In this document: in pieces, positions 35,733 through 46,343 of the stretch
How positions within the stretch are numbered: position 1 is the stretch's first letter
Layout: each line of letters opens with the position of its first letter
Notes under the pieces: model-generated
Databases searched by the model: none
What the model was told of the DNA's origin: nothing
The model's input: the letters and a program-made list of their open reading frames with translations, nothing else
Program-made: the position numbers and the translations under genes
DNA from: Streptomyces tauricus
Lineage (GTDB): Bacteria; Actinomycetota; Actinomycetes; Streptomycetales; Streptomycetaceae
Length of the DNA stretch: 64,000 nt
Direction: 5' to 3'
NCBI RefSeq assembly: GCF_014650955.1
Contig: NZ_BMVY01000002.1
Location: 248,001-312,000, forward strand

Positions 35733-35748
35733 TGAGTACGCGTACTCA
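35733..35748. promoter_or_regulatory. 16-bp perfect palindrome
   Basis: TGAGTACGCGTACTCA, perfectly symmetric, lies between the SGNH hydrolase promoter and the start of the tiny membrane protein (36 bp upstream of 35785). Probably an operator for one or both divergent genes; the protein that binds it is unknown. Confidence 0.55.
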
Positions 35749-35784
35749 GGCGCCCGGCGCCGTGCCGGAGTCACGATCGGAGAC

Positions 35785-35913
35785 ATGCTGTGGTCCGACC
35801 CGGAGAACGAGCCGCCGAAGGAGCTGCGCGACATGCAGGACATGTTGCGCCGACTCGGTGTGCTCATCGCGCTGGCCGTCGTGTTCGCGATGATCGTCCT
35901 CGGTCTGATGTGA
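35785..35913 (+). CDS. Tiny membrane protein, 42 residues
   Basis: From ATG 35785: an acidic cytoplasmic N-terminus MLWSDPENEPPKELRDMQDM, a short basic turn LRR, then a single membrane helix LGVLIALAVVFAMIVLGLM reaching the C-terminus. GGAG lies very close (2 nt) to the ATG. I believe a homologue sits at this place in other streptomycetes, which supports it being real, but I cannot verify that here. Role unknown. Confidence 0.6.
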   Translation: MLWSDPENEPPKELRDMQDMLRRLGVLIALAVVFAMIVLGLM

Positions 35914-35977
35914 GCCCGGCCTGATGTGAGCCCGCCTGCCGGAAACCCGGCCGGGAGGGGGTCGATACGCTGGCCGC

Positions 35978-36598
35978 ATGACTGATCAGCCACGCCGCAG
36001 GCTCGTTCTCGCCTCCCAGTCCCCCGCCCGGCTCGGACTGCTGCGGCAGGCCGGACTCGACCCCGAGGTCGTCGTCAGCGGGTTCGACGAGGACGCCGTG
36101 ACCGCCCCGACCCCCGCCGAACTCGCGCTCGCCCTCGCCGAGGCGAAGGCGTCCCTGGTCGCGGCACGGCCCGAGGTCTCCGGAGCACTGGTGATCGGCT
36201 GCGACTCGGTGCTCGAACTGGACGGCGTGGCGTACGGCAAGCCCGTCGACGCCGAGGAGGCGACCGCGCGCTGGAAGTCGATGCGCGGCCGGGTGGGCAT
36301 CCTGCAGACCGGCCACTGCGTGTGGGACACGGCGGCCGGCCGTCATACGTCGGGCGTGGCGTCCACCGTCGTCCGTTTCGGCGAGCCGACCGACACCGAG
36401 ATCGCCGCGTACGTCGCCTCGGGCGAGCCGCTGCACGTCGCCGGGGCGTTCACGCTGGACGGCCGATCGGCCCCGTTCGTCGACGGCATCGACGGCGACC
36501 ACGGCAACGTCATCGGGCTCTCGCTGCCCCTGCTGCGCCGGCTGCTGGCCAAACTGGGCGTGAGCATCACGGACTTGTGGACCCCGCGCGAGAAGTGA
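35978..36598 (+). CDS. maf: Maf-family nucleoside triphosphate pyrophosphatase
   Basis: 206 residues. [21 protein letters not shown] is the signature N-terminus, with conserved [23 protein letters not shown] and the Lys/Asp set of the active site. Maf proteins hydrolyse non-canonical or pyrimidine NTPs to NMP and pyrophosphate and slow septum formation when overproduced. The mRNA is probably leaderless: TACGCT (35966-35971) ends 6 nt before the ATG. It is followed by a convergent membrane protein gene. Confidence 0.92.
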   Translation: MTDQPRRRLVLASQSPARLGLLRQAGLDPEVVVSGFDEDAVTAPTPAELALALAEAKASLVAARPEVSGALVIGCDSVLELDGVAYGKPVDAEEATARWKSMRGRVGILQTGHCVWDTAAGRHTSGVASTVVRFGEPTDTEIAAYVASGEPLHVAGAFTLDGRSAPFVDGIDGDHGNVIGLSLPLLRRLLAKLGVSITDLWTPREK

Positions 36599-36613
36599 GC
36601 CCCGCCGGGCGGG

Positions 36614-37150
36614 TCAGGAGACGGAAGGGGCCGGAGGCGGAGGCAGGACACCGCCCCCGGAACCCTCGGCACTCCCGGAATCCCCGGCGCTTCCGGGGCC
36701 CCCGGCGTCCCCGGGCCCCGCGGGGCCCGGGTCCGGCTTGGCGTCGGGCCTCGTGGCCTCCAGCCGGTCGTACGTCATGAAGAGGAGCACGATCAGCCCC
36801 AGCACGACCATCATGAAGGCGAACGCGCCCCAGCCCACCAGGCCGACCGCGAACGCGCCGAGCAGGGCGTGCACCACCGCCGCGCTGATCAGCAGGATGC
36901 GGCCGAGGCCCGCGGGCGCCCGGTCGCGCAGGCCGACGCGCAGCGCGGTGAAGCCGCAGAGCGCGAAGTAGAGGCCGAAGACCAGCCCGGCGACCTTCGA
37001 CGACGTGGACATCACGTCCGGGTCGAGCCCCGCCAGGGACATGTCCTGCCGTTCGACGACGATCCCCATGAACCAGTTGACCCACGCGATGCCCACCGCC
37101 TCCACGAAGAGCACGATCGCGGTCACCCATGCCACCGGTCTGCGGACCAC
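36614..37150 (-). CDS. Four-helix integral membrane protein
   Basis: 178 residues from GTG 37150, preceded by a G-rich stretch. Four hydrophobic helices: VAWVTAIVLFVEAVGIAWV, SKVAGLVFGLYFALCGFTAL, GRILLISAAVVHALLGAFAV and AFAFMMVVLGLIVLLFM. A Pro/Gly/Ser-rich cytoplasmic tail of about 45 residues follows. No transport or enzyme motif is recognised. It converges with maf. Confidence 0.7.
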   Translation of the reverse strand: MVRRPVAWVTAIVLFVEAVGIAWVNWFMGIVVERQDMSLAGLDPDVMSTSSKVAGLVFGLYFALCGFTALRVGLRDRAPAGLGRILLISAAVVHALLGAFAVGLVGWGAFAFMMVVLGLIVLLFMTYDRLEATRPDAKPDPGPAGPGDAGGPGSAGDSGSAEGSGGGVLPPPPAPSVS

Positions 37151-37521
37151 CGGCCCCCACCCACTTTCGACTTGCGCCCGAGCAGGGCCCTGTTACCTCA
37201 AGTAGTACGAGACAGCCAGAACGCTACTAACGAGTAAACCCAGGGACAAGGGATCCGCGAGAGGCAAAGAATCGTTGGGCCATTCGTAGGGTCTCCACAA
37301 AGAAACCGAGTGGCGCGCAGCACGGACTCACAGAGACCTTGGCCACACCGGAGAGTTAGGGTTCAAGGCAAGCCCCCTGCGTACCGAGGTACGGCAAGGG
37401 ATTTCACGGGCGAGCAGGCCTTGCATCACGCTCCGTGTGGGCAAGCTCACCATCGGGGACGGGTCGAAACGACGTGTCGGCAGTCCCTAAACTCGGCTTG
37501 TTTCAAGGAGAGGGAGCCAAC
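37151..37521. other. Long leader/promoter region of accA2
   Basis: 371 bp upstream of accA2 and the divergent membrane gene. No gene seen. It is lower in GC than its neighbours, with a small perfect hairpin CGTACC-GA-GGTACG (37380-37393). A strong AAGGAG-AGGGAG ribosome-binding region lies right before the accA2 start. I could not fix a promoter. Confidence 0.5.
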
Positions 37522-39294
<1,773 letters not shown>

Positions 39295-39309
39295 CCCCGA
39301 TCGTCACCC

Positions 39310-39343
39310 TGACGGGGCGCACCTCCCGAGGCGCGCCCCGTCA
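39310..39343 (+). terminator. Terminator of accA2
   Basis: TGACGGGGCGC (39310-39320) pairs perfectly with GCGCCCCGTCA (39333-39343), with a further CCTC/GAGG pairing in the loop. It starts 15 bp after the accA2 stop. Confidence 0.75.
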
Positions 39344-39364
39344 GTGCCTTTCGGAGGACCACGG

Positions 39365-39560
39365 TCCCGGAGCGCGGTTCCGAACGCGCGGTTCCAACGG
39401 CGCGCTTCCAGGGGCCCGGTTCCAAAGGCACGGCCCCAGGGCCACATCCTCAGGGGCGCGGGTAACTGCGCACCCCGCCCCATCGGAACCGCACCCGCAA
39501 ACAACGACCACCAGGCACCCGCCAGGGGCGCGTCTTCAGGGGCGCGGGGAACTGCGCGAC
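39365..39560. repeat. Degenerate GCGCGGTTCC repeats and two family B elements
   Basis: Between 39372 and 39440 about five degenerate units built on GCGCGGTTCCAACG occur at a spacing of about 14-18 bp. Family B cores CAGGGGCGCGGGTAACTGCG (39451) and CAGGGGCGCGGGGAACTGCG (39537) follow. This fills most of the 362-bp gap between accA2 and the TetR gene; no gene seen. Confidence 0.7.
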
Positions 39561-39656
39561 CGGCCCGCACTACCGCCGCCCGGACAGCCGTCGCAGGGCG
39601 GGCGAGACGGCCCCACCCCCGCCGGAGGCACCCCGCAAGAGAGGTCAGGCAACCCC

Positions 39657-40223
39657 ATGACCAACCCCCCGGCAGGGATGCGCGCGGACGCCCGCCGCAA
39701 CCACACCCGCCTGATCGCGGAGGCACGGGCCACGTTCGCCCAGAACGGCGCCGACGCCTCCCTGGAGGACGTGGCGAAACGCGCGGGCGTGGGCATCGGC
39801 ACCCTCTACCGCCACTTCCCCAACCGCCACGCCCTGCTGAACGCGGTCTTCGCGGACGCGGTCAGCGACCTGCTGTCCCGTTCACGCGAACTCCTCGACG
39901 CGCCGAACCCGTGCACGGCGCTCGTGGAATGGCTGCGCGCCGTCATCACTCATGCGAGTGAGTACCGCGGACTCGCCCGCGCGCTCATGTCGGCCTCGCA
40001 CGACGACGCCTCGGCGCTCGCGCAGTGCAGCGGCCCGATGCGCGAGGCGGGCAGCGCCCTTCTCACGCGCGCGCAGCAAGCAGGCTCCGTACGCACCGGT
40101 GTCGCCATCGGTGATCTGCTTCAGCTGACCAACGCGATCGCGCTGGCCGCCGAAGAGACCCCGGGCGACCCGGAGTTGGCCGACCGCATGCTGGCGCTGA
40201 CGCTGCGGGGCCTCAAGGCCTGA
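39657..40223 (+). CDS. TetR-family transcriptional regulator
   Basis: 188 residues from ATG 39657. The N-terminal TetR HTH is intact: RRNHTRLIAEARATFAQNGA, SLEDVAKRAGVGIGTLYRHF, PNRHALLNAVF. The ligand-binding C-terminal half resembles the common actinobacterial class with a conserved LRAVITHASEYRGLARALM segment. It is usually found next to oxidoreductase genes that it represses, but here the neighbours are a DeoR gene (convergent) and repeats, so the target is unknown. Confidence 0.9.
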   Translation: MTNPPAGMRADARRNHTRLIAEARATFAQNGADASLEDVAKRAGVGIGTLYRHFPNRHALLNAVFADAVSDLLSRSRELLDAPNPCTALVEWLRAVITHASEYRGLARALMSASHDDASALAQCSGPMREAGSALLTRAQQAGSVRTGVAIGDLLQLTNAIALAAEETPGDPELADRMLALTLRGLKA

Positions 40224-40339
40224 CGCGCCGACGCGCTGACGCGCTGACGTACGAACTGGACCGCCGTCCGTCAGCCACACCTCTGCACCTCTGCCGCGCA
40301 GCGACTCGCTCGCGTCAGTACTCCGCGGTGTCAGCCGTG

Positions 40340-41302
40340 TCAGCGTCTGCGCATGTCGGCGACCCGCGCCCGCTCGCTCTGTGCCTGATCGCCCAGCACC
40401 GCCGCGGCGCTGCGCAACTGCGGCCCCGCGCCGGGCACCTGACCGCGTCGGGGCCCGGGCAGCGGCACGTCCCGGCGTGGCGGCTGGCGCCCCGCCGGGA
40501 CCGTATCGCCGCCCGATCCCCCCGCTCCGGCCACCGCGATCTGTACGCCCTGGTCGGCCAGGGCCTGCAGTTCGGTGGCCGCGCGATCGTCCTGGGCCGG
40601 TGGCTCGTCCGTGACCAGCCGGGTGATCACATCGGTCGGCACCGTCTGGAACATCGTGTCGGCGCCGAGCTTGGTGTGATCGGCCAGGACGACGACCTCG
40701 GCGGCCGCCTGGACGAGCGCGCGGTCGACGGAGGCCGACAGCATGTTGGAGGTGGACAGGCCGCGTTCCGCGGTGAGCCCGCTTCCCGACAGGAAGGCCC
40801 GGGAGACCCGCAGCCCCTGGAGGGACTGTTCGGCCCCGCTGCCCACCAGGGCGTAGTTGGAACCGCGCAGGGTGCCGCCGGTCATCACGACTTCCACACG
40901 GTTGGCATGGGCCAACGCCTGGGCCACCAGCAGGGAATTGGTGACGACGGTCAGCCCCGGCACCCGCGCGAGCCGGCGAGCCAGCTCCTGCGTGGTGGTT
41001 CCCGCCCCCACCACAATGGCCTCGCCCTCTTCGACGAGACCCGCGGCGAGGTCGGCGATGGCCGTCTTCTCGGCGGTCGCGAGATGAGATTTCTGCGGAA
41101 AGCCGGACTCCCGCGTGAACCCGCCCGGCAATACCGCACCGCCATGTCGGCGGTCGAGGAGTCCTTCTGCCTCCAGTGCGCGCACGTCCCGCCGTACGGT
41201 CACTTCGGAGGTCTGGACGACGCGGGCGAGCTCACGGAGCGACACGGCTCCATTTGCTCGCACCATTTCGAGGATCAATTGACGACGTTCTGCAGCGAAC
41301 AC
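40340..41302 (-). CDS. DeoR-family transcriptional regulator
   Basis: 320 residues from GTG 41302. The N-terminal DeoR HTH is canonical: ERRQLILEMVRANGAVSLRELARVVQTSEVTVRRD, EGLLDRRHGGAVL (longer than the quoted pieces combined). The DeoR C-terminal sensor domain, which binds a phosphorylated sugar, shows GAGTTTQELARRL and the VVLADHTKLG segment. A non-conserved Arg/Pro-rich tail follows. Its neighbourhood is nucleoside and deoxyribose metabolism, so a nucleoside-derived sugar phosphate is a natural ligand. It is my candidate for the protein that binds CTACGCGCGTAG sites, by inference only. A near copy of the site, TACGCGCCTA, lies 90 bp upstream (41392-41401). Confidence 0.9.
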   Translation of the reverse strand: MFAAERRQLILEMVRANGAVSLRELARVVQTSEVTVRRDVRALEAEGLLDRRHGGAVLPGGFTRESGFPQKSHLATAEKTAIADLAAGLVEEGEAIVVGAGTTTQELARRLARVPGLTVVTNSLLVAQALAHANRVEVVMTGGTLRGSNYALVGSGAEQSLQGLRVSRAFLSGSGLTAERGLSTSNMLSASVDRALVQAAAEVVVLADHTKLGADTMFQTVPTDVITRLVTDEPPAQDDRAATELQALADQGVQIAVAGAGGSGGDTVPAGRQPPRRDVPLPGPRRGQVPGAGPQLRSAAAVLGDQAQSERARVADMRRR

Positions 41303-41541
41303 GAAACTGACAGTAACCCCAACGACCGTCTGCTTTCAGCAGTTTGCGCCGAATAACAGAAGTTGTTCGCATGGCAGTACCCGAAGTGGTATACGCGCCT
41401 AATCCGGGCGCCTATGCCGCGTGAATGGTCGGCGACTCCCCGTGACCAGAGGGACAGCCGGTCCCCGTGACCAGCGAGAAACCACTCAGGGCACCGCTTT
41501 CCCCACCTCGTCCGGGTTCACTTCGGGACCCGTTTCCGGAC

Positions 41542-42990
41542 TCAGCCCTCGCCCGTGGACTTCCGGGTGTGCAGCTGACGGGCCACCTCGGCGATCGAGC
41601 CCGACAGGGACGGATACACCGTGAAGGCCTTCGCGATCTGCTCGACGGTCAGGTTGTTGTCGACCGCGAGCGAGATCGGGTGGATGAGTTCCGAGGCGCG
41701 CGGCGCGACGACCACACCGCCGACGACGATCCCGGTGCCGGGACGGCAGAAGATCTTCACGAAGCCGTCCCGGATGCCCTGCATCTTGGCGCGCGGGTTG
41801 CGCAGCAGGGGCAGCTTCACGCACCGGGCGTCGATGACCCCGCCGTCGACGTCCGCCTGCGAGTAGCCGACGGTGGCGATCTCGGGGTCGGTGAAGACGT
41901 TCGACGAGACCGTCTTGAGGTTGAGCGGGGCGACCGCGTCGCCGAGGAAGTGGTACATGGCGATACGGCCCTGCATGGCGGCCACGGAGGCCAGCGCGAA
42001 GATCCCGGTGACGTCACCGGCCGCGTACACGCCGGGCGCGGTGGTCCTGGAGACCTTGTCGGTCCAGATGTGCCCGGACTCCTGCACCTTGACCCCGGCC
42101 TCCTCCAGGCCCATGCCGTCGCTGTTGGGGATGGCGCCGACGGCCATCAGACAGTGCGAGCCGGTGATGACGCGGCCGTCGGCGAGCGTCACCTCGACCC
42201 GGTCGCCCACGCGCTTGGCGGACGCGGCGCGCGAGCGGGCCATGACGTTCATGCCGCGGCGCCGGAACACGTCCTCCAGGACGGCCGCCGCGTCGGGGTC
42301 CTCGCCCGGCAGCACGCGGTCGCGGCTGGAGACGAGCGTGACCCGCGAGCCGAGGGCCTGGTAGGCGCCGGCGAACTCGGCGCCGGTGACACCGGAGCCG
42401 ACCACGATGAGCTCCTCCGGGAGCTCGTCCAGGTCGTAGACCTGCGTCCAGTTCAGGATGCGCTCGCCGTCGGGCTGCGCGTCGGCCAGCTCACGGGGGT
42501 GCCCGCCGGTGGCGATGAGCACGGCGTCGGCGACGAGTGTCTCCTCGCTGCCGTCCGCGGCCCGTACGACGACCTTGCGGGAGCCGTCCAGGGCCTGCAT
42601 GCCCTCCAGCCGTCCGCGGCCCCGCAGCACCCGTGCCCCGGCACGCGTCACGGAGGCCGTGATGTCGTGGGACTGGGCGAGCGCGAGGCGCTTCACCCGG
42701 CGGTTGACCTTGCCGAGGTCGACGCCGACGACGCGCGCGGGCTGGTCGATGTGAGGAGTGTCATCGGCGACGATGATCCCCAGTTCCTCGTACGAGGAGT
42801 CGAAGGTGGTCATCACCTCGGCCGTCGCGATGAGGGTCTTGGACGGCACGCAGTCGGTGAGCACCGACGCACCGCCCAGGCCGTCGCAGTCGACGACGGT
42901 CACCTCCGCGCCGAGCTGCGCGGCCACCAGGGCCGCTTCGTATCCGCCGGGTCCGCCGCCAATGATCACGATCCGAGTCACGTACTCCAT
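41542..42990 (-). CDS. lpdA: LpdA-like NAD(P)H-quinone dehydrogenase (flavoprotein disulfide reductase family)
   Basis: 482 residues from ATG 42990; GTG 42981 is an alternative. FAD motif IVIIGGGPGGYEAALVAAQLGA, NAD motif LIVVGSGVTGAEFAGAYQALG, and the C-terminal dimer interface are all present. The redox motif reads GLGGASVLTDCVPSKT: the first of the two cysteines of the CxxxxC pair is replaced by Ser, so no redox disulfide can form. This matches Mycobacterium tuberculosis LpdA (Rv3303c), which reduces quinones with NAD(P)H and is not a lipoamide dehydrogenase. It therefore probably works in quinone redox balance, not in a dehydrogenase complex. Confidence 0.88.
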   Translation of the reverse strand: MEYVTRIVIIGGGPGGYEAALVAAQLGAEVTVVDCDGLGGASVLTDCVPSKTLIATAEVMTTFDSSYEELGIIVADDTPHIDQPARVVGVDLGKVNRRVKRLALAQSHDITASVTRAGARVLRGRGRLEGMQALDGSRKVVVRAADGSEETLVADAVLIATGGHPRELADAQPDGERILNWTQVYDLDELPEELIVVGSGVTGAEFAGAYQALGSRVTLVSSRDRVLPGEDPDAAAVLEDVFRRRGMNVMARSRAASAKRVGDRVEVTLADGRVITGSHCLMAVGAIPNSDGMGLEEAGVKVQESGHIWTDKVSRTTAPGVYAAGDVTGIFALASVAAMQGRIAMYHFLGDAVAPLNLKTVSSNVFTDPEIATVGYSQADVDGGVIDARCVKLPLLRNPRAKMQGIRDGFVKIFCRPGTGIVVGGVVVAPRASELIHPISLAVDNNLTVEQIAKAFTVYPSLSGSIAEVARQLHTRKSTGEG

Positions 42991-43143
42991 TGTCCCGCAC
43001 GCTTCAAGGTGCTTCCGCACGGGGGCGCTGTCCGGGTGTCGCGGGCGGGTGTCACGGGCGGGCGATCCGGCCGGTACGGGTGTGCGATCCGGGGCCGCGG
43101 TTACGGGAGAGTCACACGCGTCCGCTGCCGTACCCTCGGTCCC

Positions 43144-43581
43144 ATGTCGCTCTACGCCGCGTACGCCGGCAATCTCGACCCGCGGCTCATGACGCGCCGC
43201 GCACCCCACTCTCCGCTGCGCGCCACGGGGTGGCTCAACGGCTGGCGGCTGACGTTCGGCGGCGAGCACATGGGCTGGGAGGGCGCGCTGGCGACGATCG
43301 TCGAGGCCCCGCGCTCGCAGGTCTTCGTCGCCCTGTACGACATCGCTCCCCCGGACGAGGAGTCCCTGGACCGCTGGGAGGGTGTCGGCCTCGACATCTA
43401 CCGGCGGATGCGCGTACGGATCCACACGCTGGAGGGCGAGGAGTCGGCGTGGCTGTACGTCCTCAACGGTTACGAGGGAGGGCTCCCCTCAGCCCGTTAC
43501 CTCGGCGAACTCGCGGACGCGGCGGAGTCGGCGGGCGCCCCGCACGACTACGTGATGGAGCTGCGCAAGCGCCCCTGCTGA
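43144..43581 (+). CDS. Gamma-glutamylcyclotransferase-fold protein
   Basis: 145 residues. It starts SLYAAYAGNLDPRLMTRRAP, the N-terminal YxxYxSN-like phosphate/glutamyl-binding loop of GGCT-like proteins (here YAAYAGNLD), and continues with FGGEHMGWEGALATIVEAP, FVALYDI and DEESLDRWEGVGLDIYRRM, where the conserved acidic residue is present. It probably acts on a gamma-glutamyl peptide or amine. TACCCT (43131-43136) ends 7 nt before the ATG, so the mRNA is probably leaderless. It is divergent from lpdA. Confidence 0.82.
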   Translation: MSLYAAYAGNLDPRLMTRRAPHSPLRATGWLNGWRLTFGGEHMGWEGALATIVEAPRSQVFVALYDIAPPDEESLDRWEGVGLDIYRRMRVRIHTLEGEESAWLYVLNGYEGGLPSARYLGELADAAESAGAPHDYVMELRKRPC

Positions 43582-43655
43582 CCCCCGGGGCACTCCGCCG
43601 TCAGGCTTCGGCGGAAACAACAAGACAACGATCGCAAACCCGTGACCATCAACAT

Positions 43656-43685
43656 CTACGCGCGTAGGCCACGAGCGGCTACCCT
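43656..43685 (+). promoter_or_regulatory. CTACGCGCGTAG operator and -10 element of the purine nucleoside phosphorylase gene
   Basis: The palindrome CTACGCGCGTAG lies at 43656-43667, and TACCCT at 43680-43685 ends 7 nt before the GTG start at 43693. The operator falls between the -35 and -10 positions, so bound protein would block RNA polymerase. The same 12-mer stands before deoC and add. Confidence 0.75.
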
Positions 43686-43692
43686 CATGCGC

Positions 43693-44517
43693 GTGAACGC
43701 ATCTCTTCTTCCGGACGACATCCAGGGCGACCCGTACGCCGCCGCCGACGCCGCCGCCGCGCGCCTGCGGGAACTCTCGGGCGCCGAGACCCACGACGTC
43801 GCCCTCGTGATGGGCTCCGGCTGGGCGCCGGCCGTGGATGCCCTCGGCGACCCAGAAGCCGAGTTCCAGGTCACCGACCTGCCCGGCTTCCCGCCGCCTG
43901 CGGTCGAGGGACACGGCGGCACGGTCCGCTCCTACCGGATCGGCGACAAGCGGGCGCTCGTCTTCCTGGGCCGCACCCACTACTACGAGGGCCGCGGGGT
44001 CGCCGCCGTCGCGCACGGCGTCCGGACGGCCGTCGCCGCCGGCTGCAAGACCATCGTGCTGACCAACGGCTGCGGCGGGCTGCGCGAGGGCATGCGGCCC
44101 GGGCAGCCGGTCCTCATCAGCGACCACATCAACCTGACGGCGACGTCCCCGATCGTCGGCGCGAACTTCGTCGACCTGACGGATCTGTACTCGCCGCGGC
44201 TGCGGGCGCTGTGCAAGGAGATCGACCCGACGCTCGAAGAGGGCGTGTACGCGCAGTTCCCCGGCCCGCACTACGAGACGCCCGCGGAGATCCGGATGGC
44301 GCGGGTCATCGGAGCCGACCTGGTGGGGATGTCGACCACGCTCGAAGCGATCGCCGCGCGGGAGGCGGGGGCGGAGGTGCTCGGCATCTCGCTGGTGACG
44401 AACCTCGCCGCGGGGATGACGGGCGAGCCGCTGAACCACGAGGAGGTCCTCCAGGCGGGCCGCGACTCGGCCGCCCACATGGGCGCCCTCCTGACCCAGG
44501 TCCTGGACCGCCTGTAG
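43693..44517 (+). CDS. punA: Purine-nucleoside phosphorylase
   Basis: 274 residues from GTG 43693, chosen because TACCCT ends 7 nt before it (leaderless); ATG 43687 is an alternative. Trimeric PNP family: [16 protein letters not shown] phosphate loop, [40 protein letters not shown] and [15 protein letters not shown], with the purine-binding Glu and Asn ([10 protein letters not shown]). It splits inosine and guanosine with phosphate, giving the base and ribose 1-phosphate, the first step in nucleoside salvage. It shares its operator with deoC and add. Confidence 0.93.
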   Translation: MNASLLPDDIQGDPYAAADAAAARLRELSGAETHDVALVMGSGWAPAVDALGDPEAEFQVTDLPGFPPPAVEGHGGTVRSYRIGDKRALVFLGRTHYYEGRGVAAVAHGVRTAVAAGCKTIVLTNGCGGLREGMRPGQPVLISDHINLTATSPIVGANFVDLTDLYSPRLRALCKEIDPTLEEGVYAQFPGPHYETPAEIRMARVIGADLVGMSTTLEAIAAREAGAEVLGISLVTNLAAGMTGEPLNHEEVLQAGRDSAAHMGALLTQVLDRL

Positions 44518-44528
44518 TCCTGGTCGTC

Positions 44529-44602
44529 CTCGCCTCCGCCGCCCCTACCCCCCCGCTCGAGCGAAGCCGAGAGTGGGGGAGGGTAGGGGCGGCGGGGGCG
44601 AG
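44529..44602 (+). repeat. Family A element as a compact terminator-like hairpin
   Basis: Arms of 22 bp (44529-44550 and 44581-44602) containing CCGCCGCCCCTACCC and its inverse pair with a single mismatch around a 30-nt loop. It lies 12 bp after the phosphorylase stop and probably ends its transcript. Confidence 0.8.
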
Positions 44603-44656
44603 AGAAGTCCGGGGCGGGGTACACCGACACGTACTACGAACGAAAAGAGGACCCTC

Positions 44657-46297
44657 GTGCAGGACGGACTCATCGCGCGGGCCAAGGCATGGCTGGCCGA
44701 GGACCCCGACGCGGACACCCGCGAGGAACTCGCCAAGCTCATCGACGCCGAGGACACCACAGAACTCACCGCCCGCTTCACGGGCACCCTCCAGTTCGGC
44801 ACAGCGGGCCTGCGAGGCGAACTCGGCGCCGGCCCGATGCGCATGAACCGCGCGGTCGTCATCCGCGCCGCCGCCGGCCTCGCCGCGTACCTGAAGGCGA
44901 AGGGCCAGACGGACGGCCTCGTCGTCATCGGCTACGACGCCCGTCACAAGTCGATCGACTTCGCCCGCGACACCGCCGCGGTCATGACGGGCGCGGGCCT
45001 GCGCGCCGCCGTGCTCCCCCGCCCGCTCCCCACGCCCGTACTCGCGTACGCCATACGGCATCTGGGCGCGGTGGCGGGCGTCGAGGTGACGGCCAGCCAC
45101 AACCCGCCGCGCGACAACGGCTACAAGGTCTATCTCGGCGACGGCTCCCAGATCGTCCCCCCGGCGGACGCCGAGATCGCCGCCGAGATCGCCGCGGTCA
45201 CCGCCCTCGCCGACGTCCCCCGCCCGGACTCCGGCTGGCAGACCCTCGACGAGGGCGTCCTGAACGCCTACCTGGAGCGCACGGACGCGGTCCTGGCCCC
45301 CGGCTCCCCGCGGACCGCCCGCACGGTCTACACGGCGATGCACGGCGTCGGCAAGGAGACCCTCCTCGCGGCGTTCGCGCGGGCCGGCTTCCCCGCGCCC
45401 GTCCTCGTCGCCGAGCAGGCCGAGCCGGACCCCGACTTCCCGACCGTCGCCTTCCCCAACCCGGAAGAGCCCGGCGCGATGGACCTCGCCTTCGCGAAGG
45501 CCCGCGAGACCGACCCCGACCTGATCATCGCCAACGACCCGGACGCGGACCGCTGCGCCGCGGCCGTGAAGGATGCGGGGAACGGCGGCGACTGGCGCAT
45601 GCTGCGCGGCGACGAGGTCGGCGCGCTCCTCGCCGCACACCTCGTCCGCCGGGGCGCGCGCGGCACCTTCGCCGAGTCGATCGTCTCGTCCTCCCTCCTC
45701 GGCCGCATCGCCGAGAAGGCGGGTCTGCCGTACGAGGAGACGCTGACGGGCTTCAAGTGGATCGCCAGGGTGGAGGGCCTGCGGTACGGCTACGAGGAGG
45801 CGCTCGGCTACTGCGTCGACCCCGACGGCGTACGGGACAAGGACGGCATCACGGCGGCCCTCGCCATCACGGAGCTGGCCTCGGAGCTGAAGGCGGAGAA
45901 CCGCACGCTCCTCGACCTGCTGGACGACCTCGCCGTCGAGCACGGGCTGCACGCCACGGACCAGTTGTCCGTCCGGGTGGACGACCTCTCCGTCATCTCC
46001 GACGCGATGCGCCGGCTGCGCGAACAGCCGCCGACGCATCTCGCGGGCCTGTCCGTCACCAGGACCGAGGACCTCGCCCTGGGGACGGACCTGCTGCCGC
46101 CCACGGACGGTCTGCGCTACACGCTGGACGGCGCCCGCGTCATCGTCCGGCCCAGCGGTACGGAGCCGAAGCTGAAGTGCTACCTGGAGGTCGTGGTGCC
46201 GGTGGGTGCGCACGACGAACTGCCGGCGGCCCGCGCGAAGGCGGCGGAGCTGCTGTCGGCGGTCAAGCGGGACCTGTCGGCGGCGGCGGGTATCTGA
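44657..46297 (+). CDS. manB: Phosphohexomutase (phosphoglucomutase/phosphomannomutase, possible pentomutase)
   Basis: 546 residues from GTG 44657, with AGAGG 7 nt upstream. Alpha-D-phosphohexomutase family: FGTAGLRGELGAGPMRMN, the phosphoserine motif VEVTASHNPPRDNG with Ser147, the metal motif IANDPDADRCA, the sugar-specificity GYEEALGYCV and the phosphate-binding RPSGTEPKLKCY. Its position right after purine nucleoside phosphorylase suggests ribose 1-phosphate to ribose 5-phosphate conversion (phosphopentomutase-like activity, known for some members of this subgroup); annotations usually say phosphomannomutase. I infer the former from context only. Confidence 0.88.
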   Translation: MQDGLIARAKAWLAEDPDADTREELAKLIDAEDTTELTARFTGTLQFGTAGLRGELGAGPMRMNRAVVIRAAAGLAAYLKAKGQTDGLVVIGYDARHKSIDFARDTAAVMTGAGLRAAVLPRPLPTPVLAYAIRHLGAVAGVEVTASHNPPRDNGYKVYLGDGSQIVPPADAEIAAEIAAVTALADVPRPDSGWQTLDEGVLNAYLERTDAVLAPGSPRTARTVYTAMHGVGKETLLAAFARAGFPAPVLVAEQAEPDPDFPTVAFPNPEEPGAMDLAFAKARETDPDLIIANDPDADRCAAAVKDAGNGGDWRMLRGDEVGALLAAHLVRRGARGTFAESIVSSSLLGRIAEKAGLPYEETLTGFKWIARVEGLRYGYEEALGYCVDPDGVRDKDGITAALAITELASELKAENRTLLDLLDDLAVEHGLHATDQLSVRVDDLSVISDAMRRLREQPPTHLAGLSVTRTEDLALGTDLLPPTDGLRYTLDGARVIVRPSGTEPKLKCYLEVVVPVGAHDELPAARAKAAELLSAVKRDLSAAAGI

Positions 46298-46310
46298 ACC
46301 ACCTGGCGGG

Positions 46311-46339
46311 CCGAGGGCGACGGGGCCCGTCGCCCTCGG
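46311..46339. terminator. Two-way terminator between the mutase and the secreted protease
   Basis: CCGAGGGCGACGG (46311-46323) pairs perfectly with CCGTCGCCCTCGG (46327-46339) around a three-base loop, between converging genes ending at 46297 and 46344. Confidence 0.8.
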
Positions 46340-46343
46340 TCCG

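Noticed and set aside
39657..40223. TetR gene as the binder of the nucleoside palindromes.
   Set aside because: Possible, but no palindrome stands by its own gene, whereas DeoR-type proteins have a natural link to nucleoside sugar phosphates.
41392..41401. TACGCGCCTA, a one-mismatch copy of the nucleoside operator core upstream of the DeoR-type gene.
   Set aside because: One mismatch in a 10-mer is not significant alone in 64 kb and it lies 90 bp from the start; kept only as a hint.
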